Source: Bacteroidales bacterium
Lineage (GTDB): Bacteria; Bacteroidota; Bacteroidia; Bacteroidales; UBA932
Reading direction: 5' to 3'
Assembly (NCBI GenBank): GCA_004552965.1
Contig: SFMU01000047.1
Span: 1 to 24,347, forward strand
DNA: 24,347 nt
Positions 7,175 to 14,848 of the stretch are shown here, in pieces; within the stretch, counting starts at the first letter, position 1; each line of letters opens with the position of its first letter. The notes beneath the pieces were generated by a model. That model was not told the origin of the DNA. It ran no database searches and saw only the letters and a program-made list of their open reading frames with translations. A program made the translations under genes and the position numbers.

Positions 7175-9713
7175 AGGCCTCTGTCCTGAGGGTGCAGACA
7201 GCTTTCCTGACTCCCTTGGCCTCGACCTCGACAACAATCTCGCCCGGAGTGTCTCCACTCTGGACAATTGCCGTCAGCTGACCGCTGAAAAGATGCATCC
7301 GAGGCTGCTGGAACGGTTCCAGACAGGTAGGGTCACCGTTTGCTACAGCCTTGAACGAGCCGGCTCCGCTGACCTTTATCTTCACCAGACGGCTGTCCAC
7401 CGGCACAGGATTGCCTTCCTTGTCCACAAGGCTCACATTGACAAAGGCGAGATCCTCCCCATCGGAGCGGAGCACTGTCCTGTCCGGGCAAAGCTTGAGG
7501 GCGGCAGCCCTTCCGGCAGTACGGACGGTCTTCTCGGCAGCGACATTGCCCTGGGCATCATAGGCCACGACCCTCAGTTCACCTGGCTCGTAGACAACAT
7601 CCTTCCACATCAGGCGGAAACGCTCCATTGCCTTTTCCCCGAGACAAGGAGTGACTCCGTCGGCCTTGGCAAAGGTCCGGACGCCCTGGGAAACACCGTT
7701 CACGAACAATTCGGCAGAAGGATAGGAGGTGTACACGAACACAGGAGTCACCTCTCCCTCACGGCCCTTCCAGTTCCAATGCGGAAGGATGTGAAGGGTC
7801 GGTTCATTGTCGTTCCAACGGCTCCTGTAGAGATAGAACCTGTCTTTCGGGATATATGCAAGGTCGACGATTCCGAACACCGAGGAATGGTTCGGCCAGG
7901 CATCGGTGTCGTAAGGAGAAGGCTCTCCCAGGTAGTCGAAACCGGTCCAGACAAACTGGCCGAGACACCATTCATAGTCCTCATCCGCAGCCAGGTCCTC
8001 ATCCGGGATATTCGACCACTCGCAATGGCCTGTGTCGTAGGAGCAGGACTGGTGGTCGGCATCGACCTGGTCCGGACCTACCGAGACCGGGAAGTGATAG
8101 ACGCCGCGGGAGCTGACCGTGGAGGCCGTCTCGCTTCCGAGGATTATTCTCTGAGGCAGGACATCAAAGGCCTGGCCGTAGCGATGTACCTTGTAGTTGA
8201 AGCCTGCGACGTCGAGCTGTGCAGCGAAACCGTTGCCAAGCACCGAATCGAACTGATCCATTCCGCAGGTCACAGGCCTTGACGGATCCTCGGCATGGTA
8301 GAGGTTCTGAAGCCATCCGGCCACTGCGACACCCTCCTGAGAATGCTGTGAAGGCACTTCGTTGCCTATGCTCCACATGACGATGGATGGATAGTTGCGG
8401 AAATGGTGTATCATGTTCATCATGTCCCTCTCTGCCCAGACAATCCCGTTGCCGCTGTCTTCGTTGAACCAGCGATGGTAGCCGTTGGCGCATTTGGCGA
8501 TGTCCCATTCGTCGAAATTCTCGGCCATGACCATGAAGCCCATCTCGTCGCAAAGTTCGACAAGTTCCTCGGCCGGCATGTTGTGCGAGGTGCGGATGGC
8601 ATCGCAGCCCATGTCCTTCAGGATTGTCAGCTGGCGTCTGATAGCGGCCTTGTTTACAGCGGCCCCGAGAGGACCGAGGTCATGATGCAGGCAGACCCCG
8701 CGGAACTTTCTCGGCTTCCCGTTGAGGAAGAAACCCTTGTCCGGCCTGAGTTCAACGGTTCTGATGCCGAAGCGGGTCGTGACTGCGTCCTGCAGGACAT
8801 CACCGTCCACTCTGATGGTACTGAAATGCTTGTAGTGGCCGTCCGCCCAGTCGGTGTCGATCCTTCCGCCGGTAAGCACCTCAGTCAGTGCGGTATAAAG
8901 TACAGGGGTCTCCGGCGACCAGAGTTCCGGCGACATCACCTTCATCTTCTGGATGATTTCCCCGTCCAGCACCTTGCGGGTGTCAGTCTGCTCGGCCACC
9001 TTGTTTCCAGCGGCATCGAATATGCTGGTACGCAGGGTGACTGCTTCCTCACGGTCAAGTCCGTCGACTGTGGTACGGATCGTGACGTCGGCATATTCAT
9101 CGCAGATAAACGGAGTCGAAATGTATGTCCCCCAGACAGGTACGCCTATCTTCGGAATCGTTATGTGCCTGACCTTGCGGTAGAGACCCGCTCCGGGATA
9201 CCAGCGGGAAGACTGCGGACGGTTTTCCAGGAGGACTTCGAGAAGGTTGTCTCCTTCCTCGAGGGCGGAGGTCACATCGCACCAGAAGGAGTTGTAGCCG
9301 TAGGGCCAGAAGCAGACCTGCACGCCATTGACGAAGACGCGGGCTTCGCTCATCGCTCCGTCGAATAAAAGAATATGCCGTCTTCCGTCAAGGGTGCTCC
9401 CTTCGATCGGGAGAGTATGGCGGTAGGCGCCTTTCCCGATGTACGGAAGACCGCCGGTCCGTCCTGTCTTCTCTGTTGCGTTTGTCTCGCCGTTCTGGAC
9501 GACAGCTACGGTCTGAAGGTCATTGGCACGGTCGAAAGGACCGGCAATGGCCCAGTCGTGAGGGACTGTGACTTTTTCCCAACCCTGCAGGGCTGCCGTG
9601 TCGTGGTCATTGCGGAACTCCCATTCCCTGAGCAGACTCTCGCTGCGGACTCCCTGCGCCTGGATATTCAAGACCGTGCAAAGGGATAAGAGCATTATGG
9701 CTGAAATTCTCAT
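7164..9713 (-). CDS. Secreted glycoside hydrolase family 2 protein, probable beta-galactosidase
   Basis: An 849-residue protein. The first 20 residues are a signal peptide ending ...IQAQ, so it is exported to the periplasm or surface. The N-terminal sugar-binding domain has REWEFRND and VPHDWAIAGPF (about 30-60) and FVNGVQVCFWPYGYNSFWCD (about 127-146). An immunoglobulin-like domain follows. The catalytic barrel starts near 320 with KFRGVCLHHDLGPLG; MWSIGNEVPSQH places the general acid/base at Glu452 and IILGSETAST the nucleophile at Glu528. C-terminal beta domains (from about 650) resemble the DUF4982 and Ig-like modules of Bacteroidota GH2 enzymes. The fold covers beta-galactosidases, glucuronidases and mannosidases; exact specificity cannot be read. 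It is the last gene of a minus-strand set after TlpA. No SusC/D genes are nearby. Confidence 0.93.
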   Translation of the reverse strand: MRISAIMLLSLCTVLNIQAQGVRSESLLREWEFRNDHDTAALQGWEKVTVPHDWAIAGPFDRANDLQTVAVVQNGETNATEKTGRTGGLPYIGKGAYRHTLPIEGSTLDGRRHILLFDGAMSEARVFVNGVQVCFWPYGYNSFWCDVTSALEEGDNLLEVLLENRPQSSRWYPGAGLYRKVRHITIPKIGVPVWGTYISTPFICDEYADVTIRTTVDGLDREEAVTLRTSIFDAAGNKVAEQTDTRKVLDGEIIQKMKVMSPELWSPETPVLYTALTEVLTGGRIDTDWADGHYKHFSTIRVDGDVLQDAVTTRFGIRTVELRPDKGFFLNGKPRKFRGVCLHHDLGPLGAAVNKAAIRRQLTILKDMGCDAIRTSHNMPAEELVELCDEMGFMVMAENFDEWDIAKCANGYHRWFNEDSGNGIVWAERDMMNMIHHFRNYPSIVMWSIGNEVPSQHSQEGVAVAGWLQNLYHAEDPSRPVTCGMDQFDSVLGNGFAAQLDVAGFNYKVHRYGQAFDVLPQRIILGSETASTVSSRGVYHFPVSVGPDQVDADHQSCSYDTGHCEWSNIPDEDLAADEDYEWCLGQFVWTGFDYLGEPSPYDTDAWPNHSSVFGIVDLAYIPKDRFYLYRSRWNDNEPTLHILPHWNWKGREGEVTPVFVYTSYPSAELFVNGVSQGVRTFAKADGVTPCLGEKAMERFRLMWKDVVYEPGELRVVAYDAQGNVAAEKTVRTAGRAAALKLCPDRTVLRSDGEDLAFVNVSLVDKEGNPVPVDSRLVKIKVSGAGSFKAVANGDPTCLEPFQQPRMHLFSGQLTAIVQSGDTPGEIVVEVEAKGVRKAVCTLRTEASND

Positions 9714-9844
9714 ATTGATGTCTGGTTATCAGTTGGTTGATATGTGGTCAGTGTGTCGTGTCCGGTATTTCGCGCCTGCCGGCTTCTCCGGTGCCCGGAT
9801 CCTCAGTCATCCCTGCGAGCCGCCTCCGCCGCTCCGGCTATCGG

Positions 9845-9918
9845 TCGCCCCGGCGAGCTGACAAACGGGCTATTTGTCGCTCCGGCGAGCTGACAAACGG
9901 GCTATTTGTCGCTCCGGC
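9845..9918. repeat. 32-bp tandem repeat across the thioredoxin stop codon
   Basis: Copies at 9845-9876 and 9877-9908 are nearly identical, with a partial third from 9909. The TlpA-like gene stop (9902-9904) lies inside the second copy. Each copy contains GACAAA-cgggcta-TTTGTC, a small hairpin that could serve as duplicated transcript ends for the thioredoxin gene. Confidence 0.9.
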
Positions 9919-10447
9919 CAGTCAGTTCTTCGAGTTTGGAGACCATCTTCTCTGTCACGACGGTCCCGAGTGCCACCTTGCCCTTCCGGTCGATGACATA
10001 GAGGGTCGGAATCCATTTGATCCTGTAGAGAGGCGATATGTCGGTCTGCTTCCACTTCTTCAGCTCGGAAACCTGATGGTAACCCAGACCGTAGTCTTTG
10101 ATGGCTCCGGTCCATTTGTCCTTGTTGTCATCGAATGAAACACCGATGAAGACGACACCCTCCTTGCCGTACTTCTCGTAGGCCTCTTCAATTGCCGGAA
10201 GCTCCTTCCTGCAGTCCGGACACCAGGACGCCCAGAAGTCAAGAACCACGATCTTACCCTTGAACTGACTGAGTGTCAACTCCTTGCCTTCCGGTGTAAG
10301 AAGGGTAAAGTCAGGAGCCTTCGTGCCAGGTTTCAAAAGGTCGGCGGCATATTCAATGTCAGGATCCACGCCCGATTGCGGTTCCTGCGCTCTTGTGCCA
10401 AGGCTGAATGCGAGGGACAGAGCTATCAGAGCAAGAGTTCTTTTCAT
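9902..10447 (-). CDS. TlpA-like periplasmic thioredoxin-fold protein
   Basis: 181 residues with ATG 10447 as start. The frame is open further upstream, but this Met begins a clear signal peptide (MKRTLALIALSLAFSLG, cleavage near TRAQ), while the upstream residues do not look like protein. The mature domain has KAPDFTLLTPEGKELTLSQF, a FWASWCPDC redox centre (Cys76 and Cys79) and the cis-Pro loop WIPTLYVID. This is the TlpA/ResA type of thiol-disulphide oxidoreductase, which keeps exported proteins or cytochrome apoproteins reduced. The last residues and stop are part of the 32-bp tandem repeat. It follows the thioesterase gene on the same strand with a 62-bp gap. Confidence 0.93.
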   Translation of the reverse strand: MKRTLALIALSLAFSLGTRAQEPQSGVDPDIEYAADLLKPGTKAPDFTLLTPEGKELTLSQFKGKIVVLDFWASWCPDCRKELPAIEEAYEKYGKEGVVFIGVSFDDNKDKWTGAIKDYGLGYHQVSELKKWKQTDISPLYRIKWIPTLYVIDRKGKVALGTVVTEKMVSKLEELTGRSDK

Positions 10448-10509
10448 AACATCAGTATTTGTGAATATCTTGATTCTCAATTTATTAACCAGGGCAACAG
10501 GCCATCCAG

Positions 10510-10998
10510 CTACTCGCCTTCGACTTTGCACTCCGAGAAAGCGAATTCGGTCCTTGCCTTTTCCTCAGGATAGCAGAAGAAAGTCAGGTCGGCTTCCGTG
10601 TGAACTTCGCCGTTGACCCTGAGTTCGGCCTTCAGGATGGCGAAGGAATGCTTCATTTCAACAATCCTGCATCTGACCTCAATCGGCATCGTGCCCCAGG
10701 AAGGAACAGGTTTGCGGTACTTGAGATTCAGCCTTGTCGTCACACCGCTTGTCTGCAGCTTCCTCAGGACTGTCCAGCCGGCGGTTTCGTCAATGATAGT
10801 CGCCTGTATGCCGCCGTGAATCACTCCTTTCCAGCCTTCATAGTCTCTGGAAGGGATCCAGCGGGTCACGACATCGTCGCCGTCTTCGTAGAATGACAGG
10901 TGCAGGCCTTTGGGGTTGGTCGGCGAGCACATGAAACAGTTGTATTCTTCTTTCCCCAATTCAGTCCACGGGTTGATGATTTTTTTCCAATCTGGCAT
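10510..10998 (-). CDS. PaaI/hotdog-fold thioesterase
   Basis: A 162-residue cytoplasmic protein with a single hotdog domain. The HGGIQATIIDETAGW segment (His61 onward) matches the active-site helix of the PaaI/YbgC-like thioesterase superfamily, which hydrolyses acyl-CoA esters. A Cys pair (Cys21, Cys24) in EYNCFMCSPTNPKGLHLSF precedes the domain; this N-terminal pattern is common in this subfamily and may bind metal. The substrate is unknown. The upstream region carries two copies of a 23-bp direct repeat (see 11021-11120), which may regulate it. The downstream TlpA and GH2 genes are on the same strand, but no shared function is apparent. Confidence 0.88.
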   Translation of the reverse strand: MPDWKKIINPWTELGKEEYNCFMCSPTNPKGLHLSFYEDGDDVVTRWIPSRDYEGWKGVIHGGIQATIIDETAGWTVLRKLQTSGVTTRLNLKYRKPVPSWGTMPIEVRCRIVEMKHSFAILKAELRVNGEVHTEADLTFFCYPEEKARTEFAFSECKVEGE

Positions 10999-11020
10999 TT
11001 CCTTGTCAATTGATGTTGTT

Positions 11021-11120
11021 CCGCAATCGCAAAACCGATATGTTGTCTTTGCATATGATCCGCAATCGCAAAACCGATATGTATTATTTATTCAAATGAT
11101 CCGATATCACGAAACCGGAC
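11021..11120. repeat. 39-bp spaced direct repeats upstream of the thioesterase
   Basis: A perfect 23-bp word (core CGCAATCGCAAAACCGATAT) occurs at 11021-11043 and 11060-11082. A degenerate third copy (CCGATATCACGAAACCGGA) starts at 11101. The spacing of 39-41 bp is close to four helical turns, as for iterated binding sites. They lie 20-120 bp upstream of the thioesterase start. The rest of 10999-11268 is AT-rich with no gene. Confidence 0.85.
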
Positions 11121-11268
11121 CCGCAATATCTTCAAACAGCCTGCATCATCTCTGATGCAAGTGTTTTTCATAGCAAATATAACAATCTTAGAAATATCTG
11201 ACTCCAACTTTTTCGGACTAGCGGCTAAACTTTCATGGAAATATCTTATCTTGTAAAGACTAATACTA

Positions 11269-11424
11269 AAGTTTCGCAAGTGCGAAACAACCTTATCTGG
11301 AGGCCGATAGGCCGATAGGTAAGTCCCTTTCCCGGGGTCGAGAGCGGAAAGGAAATAGTCCAGTGGACTATTTCAGCGAACAGCCCGGAGGGACGGCCAG
11401 GGATTTAGGGATAGGGTAGCGTGG
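11269..11424 (+). repeat. Dispersed structured intergenic element, long copy
   Basis: The segment 11269-11337 is the same, apart from boundary bases, as 19087-19155. It holds GTTTCGC-aagt-GCGAAAC, the GGCCGATAGGCCGATAGG repeat and a CCCTTTCCCGGGG arm. Both copies end with GGATTTAGGGATAGGGTAGC followed by GTGG. This copy has about 60 extra bases between the two blocks, including a perfect hairpin GAAATAGTCC-agt-GGACTATTTC at 11352-11374. Shared arms and a variable middle suggest a folded RNA or a small mobile palindromic element. It lies about 105 bp upstream of the metallophosphoesterase start, on the same strand. Confidence 0.82.
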
Positions 11425-11529
11425 ACAATGAACATGACGGGAGCGAAAGTTCGCGTATGGTGGAAAGTCCACTGAATGATAAGTACTTGCAACTTGCGAA
11501 ACTTGACCAATACCAAATTCGAAACACAC

Positions 11530-12918
11530 ATGGACAGAAGAGATTTTTTGAAGAAAAGTGCCGTTCTGACGGCAGCTGCCACCGTTCCGGGAATGGCATT
11601 CGCCGGAGAACGTCAGCATATTCAGGGAAACGGAACCTCCCAGGAAGGTCAGCATATTCATGGAAACAACACTGCCGGAGAAGCTTCGGAAGGAGATGGG
11701 ACTGAGCGGAAGCTGATCGACACTCCGCCGATGCTTCAGAACTATGCGGCCACCTCCATGGGCATCGCCTTCGGAGTCAGTTCGATGGCGAACGGATATG
11801 TGGAATATTCGGAAACTCCTGATTTTCAAGATGCCGTACGTGTCAAGTGCGGGGGCTACAGGGTTACCGGGATGAACAAGGATGTCATGCAGGTTCGTCT
11901 GACCGGGCTGAAACCGGCCACAAGGTACTACTACAGGATCGGCGCAGACAGAATCCAGTACAACCATGGTTACAGCATGCACATCACCGGCAATGAGAAC
12001 GATCCTCAAACCTACAGCTTCGTGACGGCCGGACGGAAGGCAGACTCTCACTTCTGCGTGATCAATGACACCCACGGAGTCAACGATGCATTCGCTCCGG
12101 TGGTGGAGAAACTGAACGGAATCAAACCGTCCTGTGTCATCTGGAACGGGGATGTCTACGACAGATGCGAGGACATATCCACGCAGAAGACAGTTTTCAT
12201 GAACTCGCCTCTGAGCGCAGGAGGGGTCGCTTCCTCGGTTCCGCTGCTGTTCTGCCCCGGCAACCACGACTCCAGAGGACTTGCGAACAGGCATCTGGAG
12301 AATGTCTGGATGTTCCGCCAGCCGGAGGAGAGACTGGCCAGGGACTGGGATCTCGGACGCAATTTCGCAGTCAGGATGGGTGATGTCGCCCTCATCGGTC
12401 TGGACACGGCGGAGGACAAGCTGGATGAGAATCCGCTGTTCGCCGGTCTTTTCAACAGCGGAGCCTACAGGGAGGCCCAGGCACAGTGGCTCAGGGATGC
12501 CCTGAAGCGCAAGGACATCGCCTCGGCTCCTTTCCTTGTGGCATTCTGTCATATTCCGATCTTCTGCTCTGACCCTACGGAGAATCCAGGGGACGTTCAT
12601 CCGAACGATTCGGACCCTTCGAAATATTCGACTGACTTTGCTTCCTGGCAGCGGACCTGCCACGATCTCTGGGGACCGCTCCTTCACAAGGCAGGCTGCA
12701 ATCTGGTGATAGCCGCACACACCCACTGCTATCGTTACGACGAGCCGGCTCCGGACCGTTGCTGGGCTCAGATGGTGGGCGGAGGTCCGAACCTCAGCGG
12801 AGGTAAATCCTTCCCGACAGTGATCGAGGGCAAGGTGGTCGGCCGCAGGCTCATCGTCACGGCGCACAATGTCGCAGACGGCACAGTCGCCGGTGAATAT
12901 GCCTTCCGCCCGCGTTAG
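11530..12918 (+). CDS. Tat-exported metallophosphoesterase (purple-acid-phosphatase-like)
   Basis: 462 residues with ATG 11530 chosen as start: MDRRDFLKKSAVLTAAATVP is a twin-arginine signal, while upstream in-frame residues look non-coding. After the signal comes a 12-residue duplication (29-52, QHIQGNGTSQEG then QHIHGNNTAGEA). A fibronectin-III-like domain (about 68-170, LTGLKPATRYYYRIG) follows, then a calcineurin-type phosphoesterase domain. Metal ligands are visible in NDTHG (179), WNGDVYD (206), GNHD (244), CHIPIF and AHTHCYRY near the C-terminus. It should hydrolyse phosphomonoesters or diesters outside the cytoplasm with a two-metal centre. The substrate is unknown. A 30-bp tandem duplication spans its stop codon. 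Confidence 0.92.
   Translation: MDRRDFLKKSAVLTAAATVPGMAFAGERQHIQGNGTSQEGQHIHGNNTAGEASEGDGTERKLIDTPPMLQNYAATSMGIAFGVSSMANGYVEYSETPDFQDAVRVKCGGYRVTGMNKDVMQVRLTGLKPATRYYYRIGADRIQYNHGYSMHITGNENDPQTYSFVTAGRKADSHFCVINDTHGVNDAFAPVVEKLNGIKPSCVIWNGDVYDRCEDISTQKTVFMNSPLSAGGVASSVPLLFCPGNHDSRGLANRHLENVWMFRQPEERLARDWDLGRNFAVRMGDVALIGLDTAEDKLDENPLFAGLFNSGAYREAQAQWLRDALKRKDIASAPFLVAFCHIPIFCSDPTENPGDVHPNDSDPSKYSTDFASWQRTCHDLWGPLLHKAGCNLVIAAHTHCYRYDEPAPDRCWAQMVGGGPNLSGGKSFPTVIEGKVVGRRLIVTAHNVADGTVAGEYAFRPR
11614..11685. repeat. 36-bp in-frame duplication in the metallophosphoesterase linker
   Basis: Two 36-bp units each begin CAGCATATTCA(G/T)GGAAAC and encode a 12-residue repeat directly after the Tat signal. 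Each carries the window-wide GAATATG word on the opposite strand. The second half of the units has diverged. Confidence 0.75.
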
Positions 12919-12955
12919 TCTTCCAAATATGCCTTCTGCCCGCGTTAGTCTTCCA
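12896..12955. repeat. 30-bp tandem duplication across the metallophosphoesterase stop codon
   Basis: The units at 12896-12925 and 12926-12955 differ at a single position (CCTTCCGCC versus CCTTCTGCC). The real stop is in the first copy, so the second is a non-translated echo of the C-terminus. Confidence 0.9.
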
Positions 12956-13011
12956 AAAGCCACCGAATCAAGATTCGCCGCCTCCCGGGTTGAATATGAA
13001 AACACAATATG

Positions 13012-13027
13012 AGAATACAGCTATTCT
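13012..13027 (+). terminator. Possible weak terminator downstream of the metallophosphoesterase
   Basis: AGAATA-cagc-TATTCT followed by TTTG is a 6-bp AT-rich hairpin about 95 bp after the stop. Its stem is weak, so this is tentative. Confidence 0.25.
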
Positions 13028-13117
13028 TTTGATAATCAAAGGAGGTGGCGGTAGGGTAAGTTTGGATGGCGTGACCGCCCGTGGCCTCGTGAACGGAAGG
13101 GACCATCGGATATAAGT

Positions 13118-14090
13118 TATCGCGTGGCGAAGCGTTCTTCTGACCGGTCTCTTTCCGATGCTCTAGTCAGTCTTCCGGCACCGGCTCGTGACATTCACCG
13201 AGCAAGCTCACCATGCCTACAGACCCCTCAGAGGCAGATTGCCTTGCGCGGTGAAGGCATTTGGGCCTCACCGAGGAAGTGAATATGCCCTACACCTACC
13301 TGGAACGGCTTTCGGCTTGCTCGGTGTTTTGCTCAAGGGACAGCTCGGCGACCGACACAGGCTTCCACCACCAAGAACAGTCCCGCATCCGGTCTCAAAC
13401 TGTCTTCAGATTGATCTTCGGGAGTGCTTCGACACGGCACCCCAGCCCACAGGTACCTCAGTGGCATCCTCGCGTGGCAAAGTGCTCTTCTGACCGGTCT
13501 TCGGCAGGGCGACCCTGCCTACAGGTGCCTCAGTGGCATCCCCGCGTGGCAAAGCGCTCTTCTGACCGGTCTTCGACACGACGACCCTGCCTACAGGTGC
13601 CTCGGTGGCAGCCTCGCGTGGCGAAGGGGGCTTCTGGCCGGTCTTCGGCACGGCCACCCTGTCTACAGGGGCCTCGGTGCCATCCTCGCGTGGCAAAGCG
13701 CTCCTCTGACCGGTCTTCGGCACGGCCACCCTGCCTACAGGTACCTCAGGGACATCCTAGCGTGTCGAAATGGTCTTGTATCGGACCTTCGGCACAGCGA
13801 CCCTGCCCACAGATACCTCAGTGGCATCCTCGCGTGGCGAAGGGGGCTTCTGGCCGGTCTTCGGCACGGCGACCCTGCCCACAGGTACCTCAGTGGCATC
13901 CTCGCGTGGCAAAGTGCTCTTCTGACCGGTCTTCGGCACGGCGATCCTGCCTACAGATGCCTCGGTGGCATCCCAGTGTAGCAAGCCGGTCTTCTGACCT
14001 GTCTCGATCCGGTCATTTATCGATGATTATGCCGGTCTTCGGCACGGCGACCCTGCCTACAGGGGCCTCGGTGGCAGCCTCGCGGAGCCA
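13118..14090. repeat. 72-bp minisatellite array with degenerate edges
   Basis: At least seven contiguous 72-bp units run from about 13420 to 13995, for example beginning at 13492, 13564, 13636, 13708, 13780, 13852 and 13924. Each has GACCGGTCTTCGGCACGGCG or a close variant, then CCTACAGGTGCCTCAGTGGC and CGCGTGGCAAAGCG. A further unit lies at 14031-14090 after a scrambled one. Fragments at 13118-13160 and 13205-13260 look like older, diverged copies. Because 72 is a multiple of three, several frames stay open (24-residue repeats), so open frames are not evidence of coding; one minus frame is interrupted by TAG at 13757. I see no protein family. The array dominates the gene-free 12919-14848 stretch. 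Confidence 0.9.
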
Positions 14091-14130
14091 CTGTGAGTTG
14101 GTGTTTCGGATAGTAGCCGAATTGGGCTTC

Positions 14131-14278
14131 GTGAAATTCACCTGGCACGAGCCATTATTGATTATCAAGTAGTTAGCTACCCAAAAGGTGCCAGGTGAAC
14201 ACAATTTAATGCCACCTGGCACCGGGATGTGCCCTACAGGTACCTGTAATGAAGATTGGCGTGCCAGGTGAATTTCAT
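14131..14278. repeat. Nested inverted-repeat element with four copies of a CACCTGGCAC word
   Basis: GTGAAATTCACCTGGCACG (14131-14149) and its complement at 14260-14278 match at 18 of 19 positions, forming terminal inverted repeats around 148 bp. Inside lie a reverse copy GTGCCAGGTGAA (14188-14199) and a forward copy GCCACCTGGCAC (14211-14222), so the order is forward, reverse, forward, reverse. This could fold as two side-by-side hairpins or one long one, like a MITE or a REP doublet. No transposase is linked and I could not define a target-site duplication. Confidence 0.75.
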
Positions 14279-14393
14279 GAAGATCGATGACATCGGCACC
14301 CGGAAGGACATCCCTGAATACACCCTTCATAGGGCACCAGAAGGACACACAAGTGATGCTCCCGGAAAGTCACCCTGCTGAGTTGGAAGTATC

Positions 14394-14603
14394 TTGACGA
14401 GTGCCGAGCTCACGACAGTGGCAATAGCACACAACATGAAGAAGATGATATCAGTGATGCATGCGGAACGAGCGAAGGCTGTCGCCTCCGAGGGACGTGC
14501 CACCCGCGGCACGGAAGCGGGTGCCGACATCAGCGGCTGGCGGCAGCCAGACGTGATGGAGGCAGGGTCAGTCTCAGCCATCTGCGAAGAAAGCAACCGA
14601 TAA
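14394..14603 (+). pseudogene. Possible C-terminal remnant of an IS transposase
   Basis: A 69-codon open frame (first codon TTG, not a credible start) contains LTTVAIAHNMKKMISVM. This resembles the A-x-x-HN-hydrophobic-K-K/R-hydrophobic end of DDE transposases such as the IS1182/IS4 type. The frame is closed just upstream by TGA (14379), and a one-base shift would extend it. No other transposase motif is visible, so this may be chance. Confidence 0.25.
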
Positions 14604-14763
14604 TCACTTATCAGTCGCATTCTTTCTTTTCACTCCTGCACCTCCGTTGCAAATCAGCAGTCCCACTTGCAGGCCCCTCTCCGAATCATCCGCTGTTCGC
14701 ATGGAAGCCACCCGAGACGAACATATTCCGCATGGGAACCGGTGTAACCATATATAAAGAGAC

Positions 14764-14794
14764 TGACTAATCAGTCATATTGACTTTTTAGTCA
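14764..14794. promoter_or_regulatory. Twin TGACT-N4-AGTCA palindromes
   Basis: TGACTAATCAGTCA (14764-14777) and TGACTTTTTAGTCA (14781-14794) share identical arms and are 17 bp apart. This is the style of TetR-family operators. They lie 55-85 bp beyond the 3' end of the GH106 gene. No regulator or regulated gene adjoins them, so they could also be transcript-end hairpins. Confidence 0.45.
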
Positions 14795-14848
14795 GCCTTC
14801 TTCTATGTTTCCGGAGATCCGGGCTATCGATAGCTTATGCGCTCCGGT

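Noticed and set aside
13261..14172. 303-residue and 185-residue plus-strand ORFs through the 72-bp array
   Set aside because: A 72-bp period keeps any open frame open. Two overlapping plus frames and most of a minus frame are all open, and none looks like a known protein.
7164..14848. Classical polysaccharide utilisation locus
   Set aside because: GH2 and GH106 genes are present, but no SusC/SusD pair or hybrid two-component or ECF regulator lies in the window.
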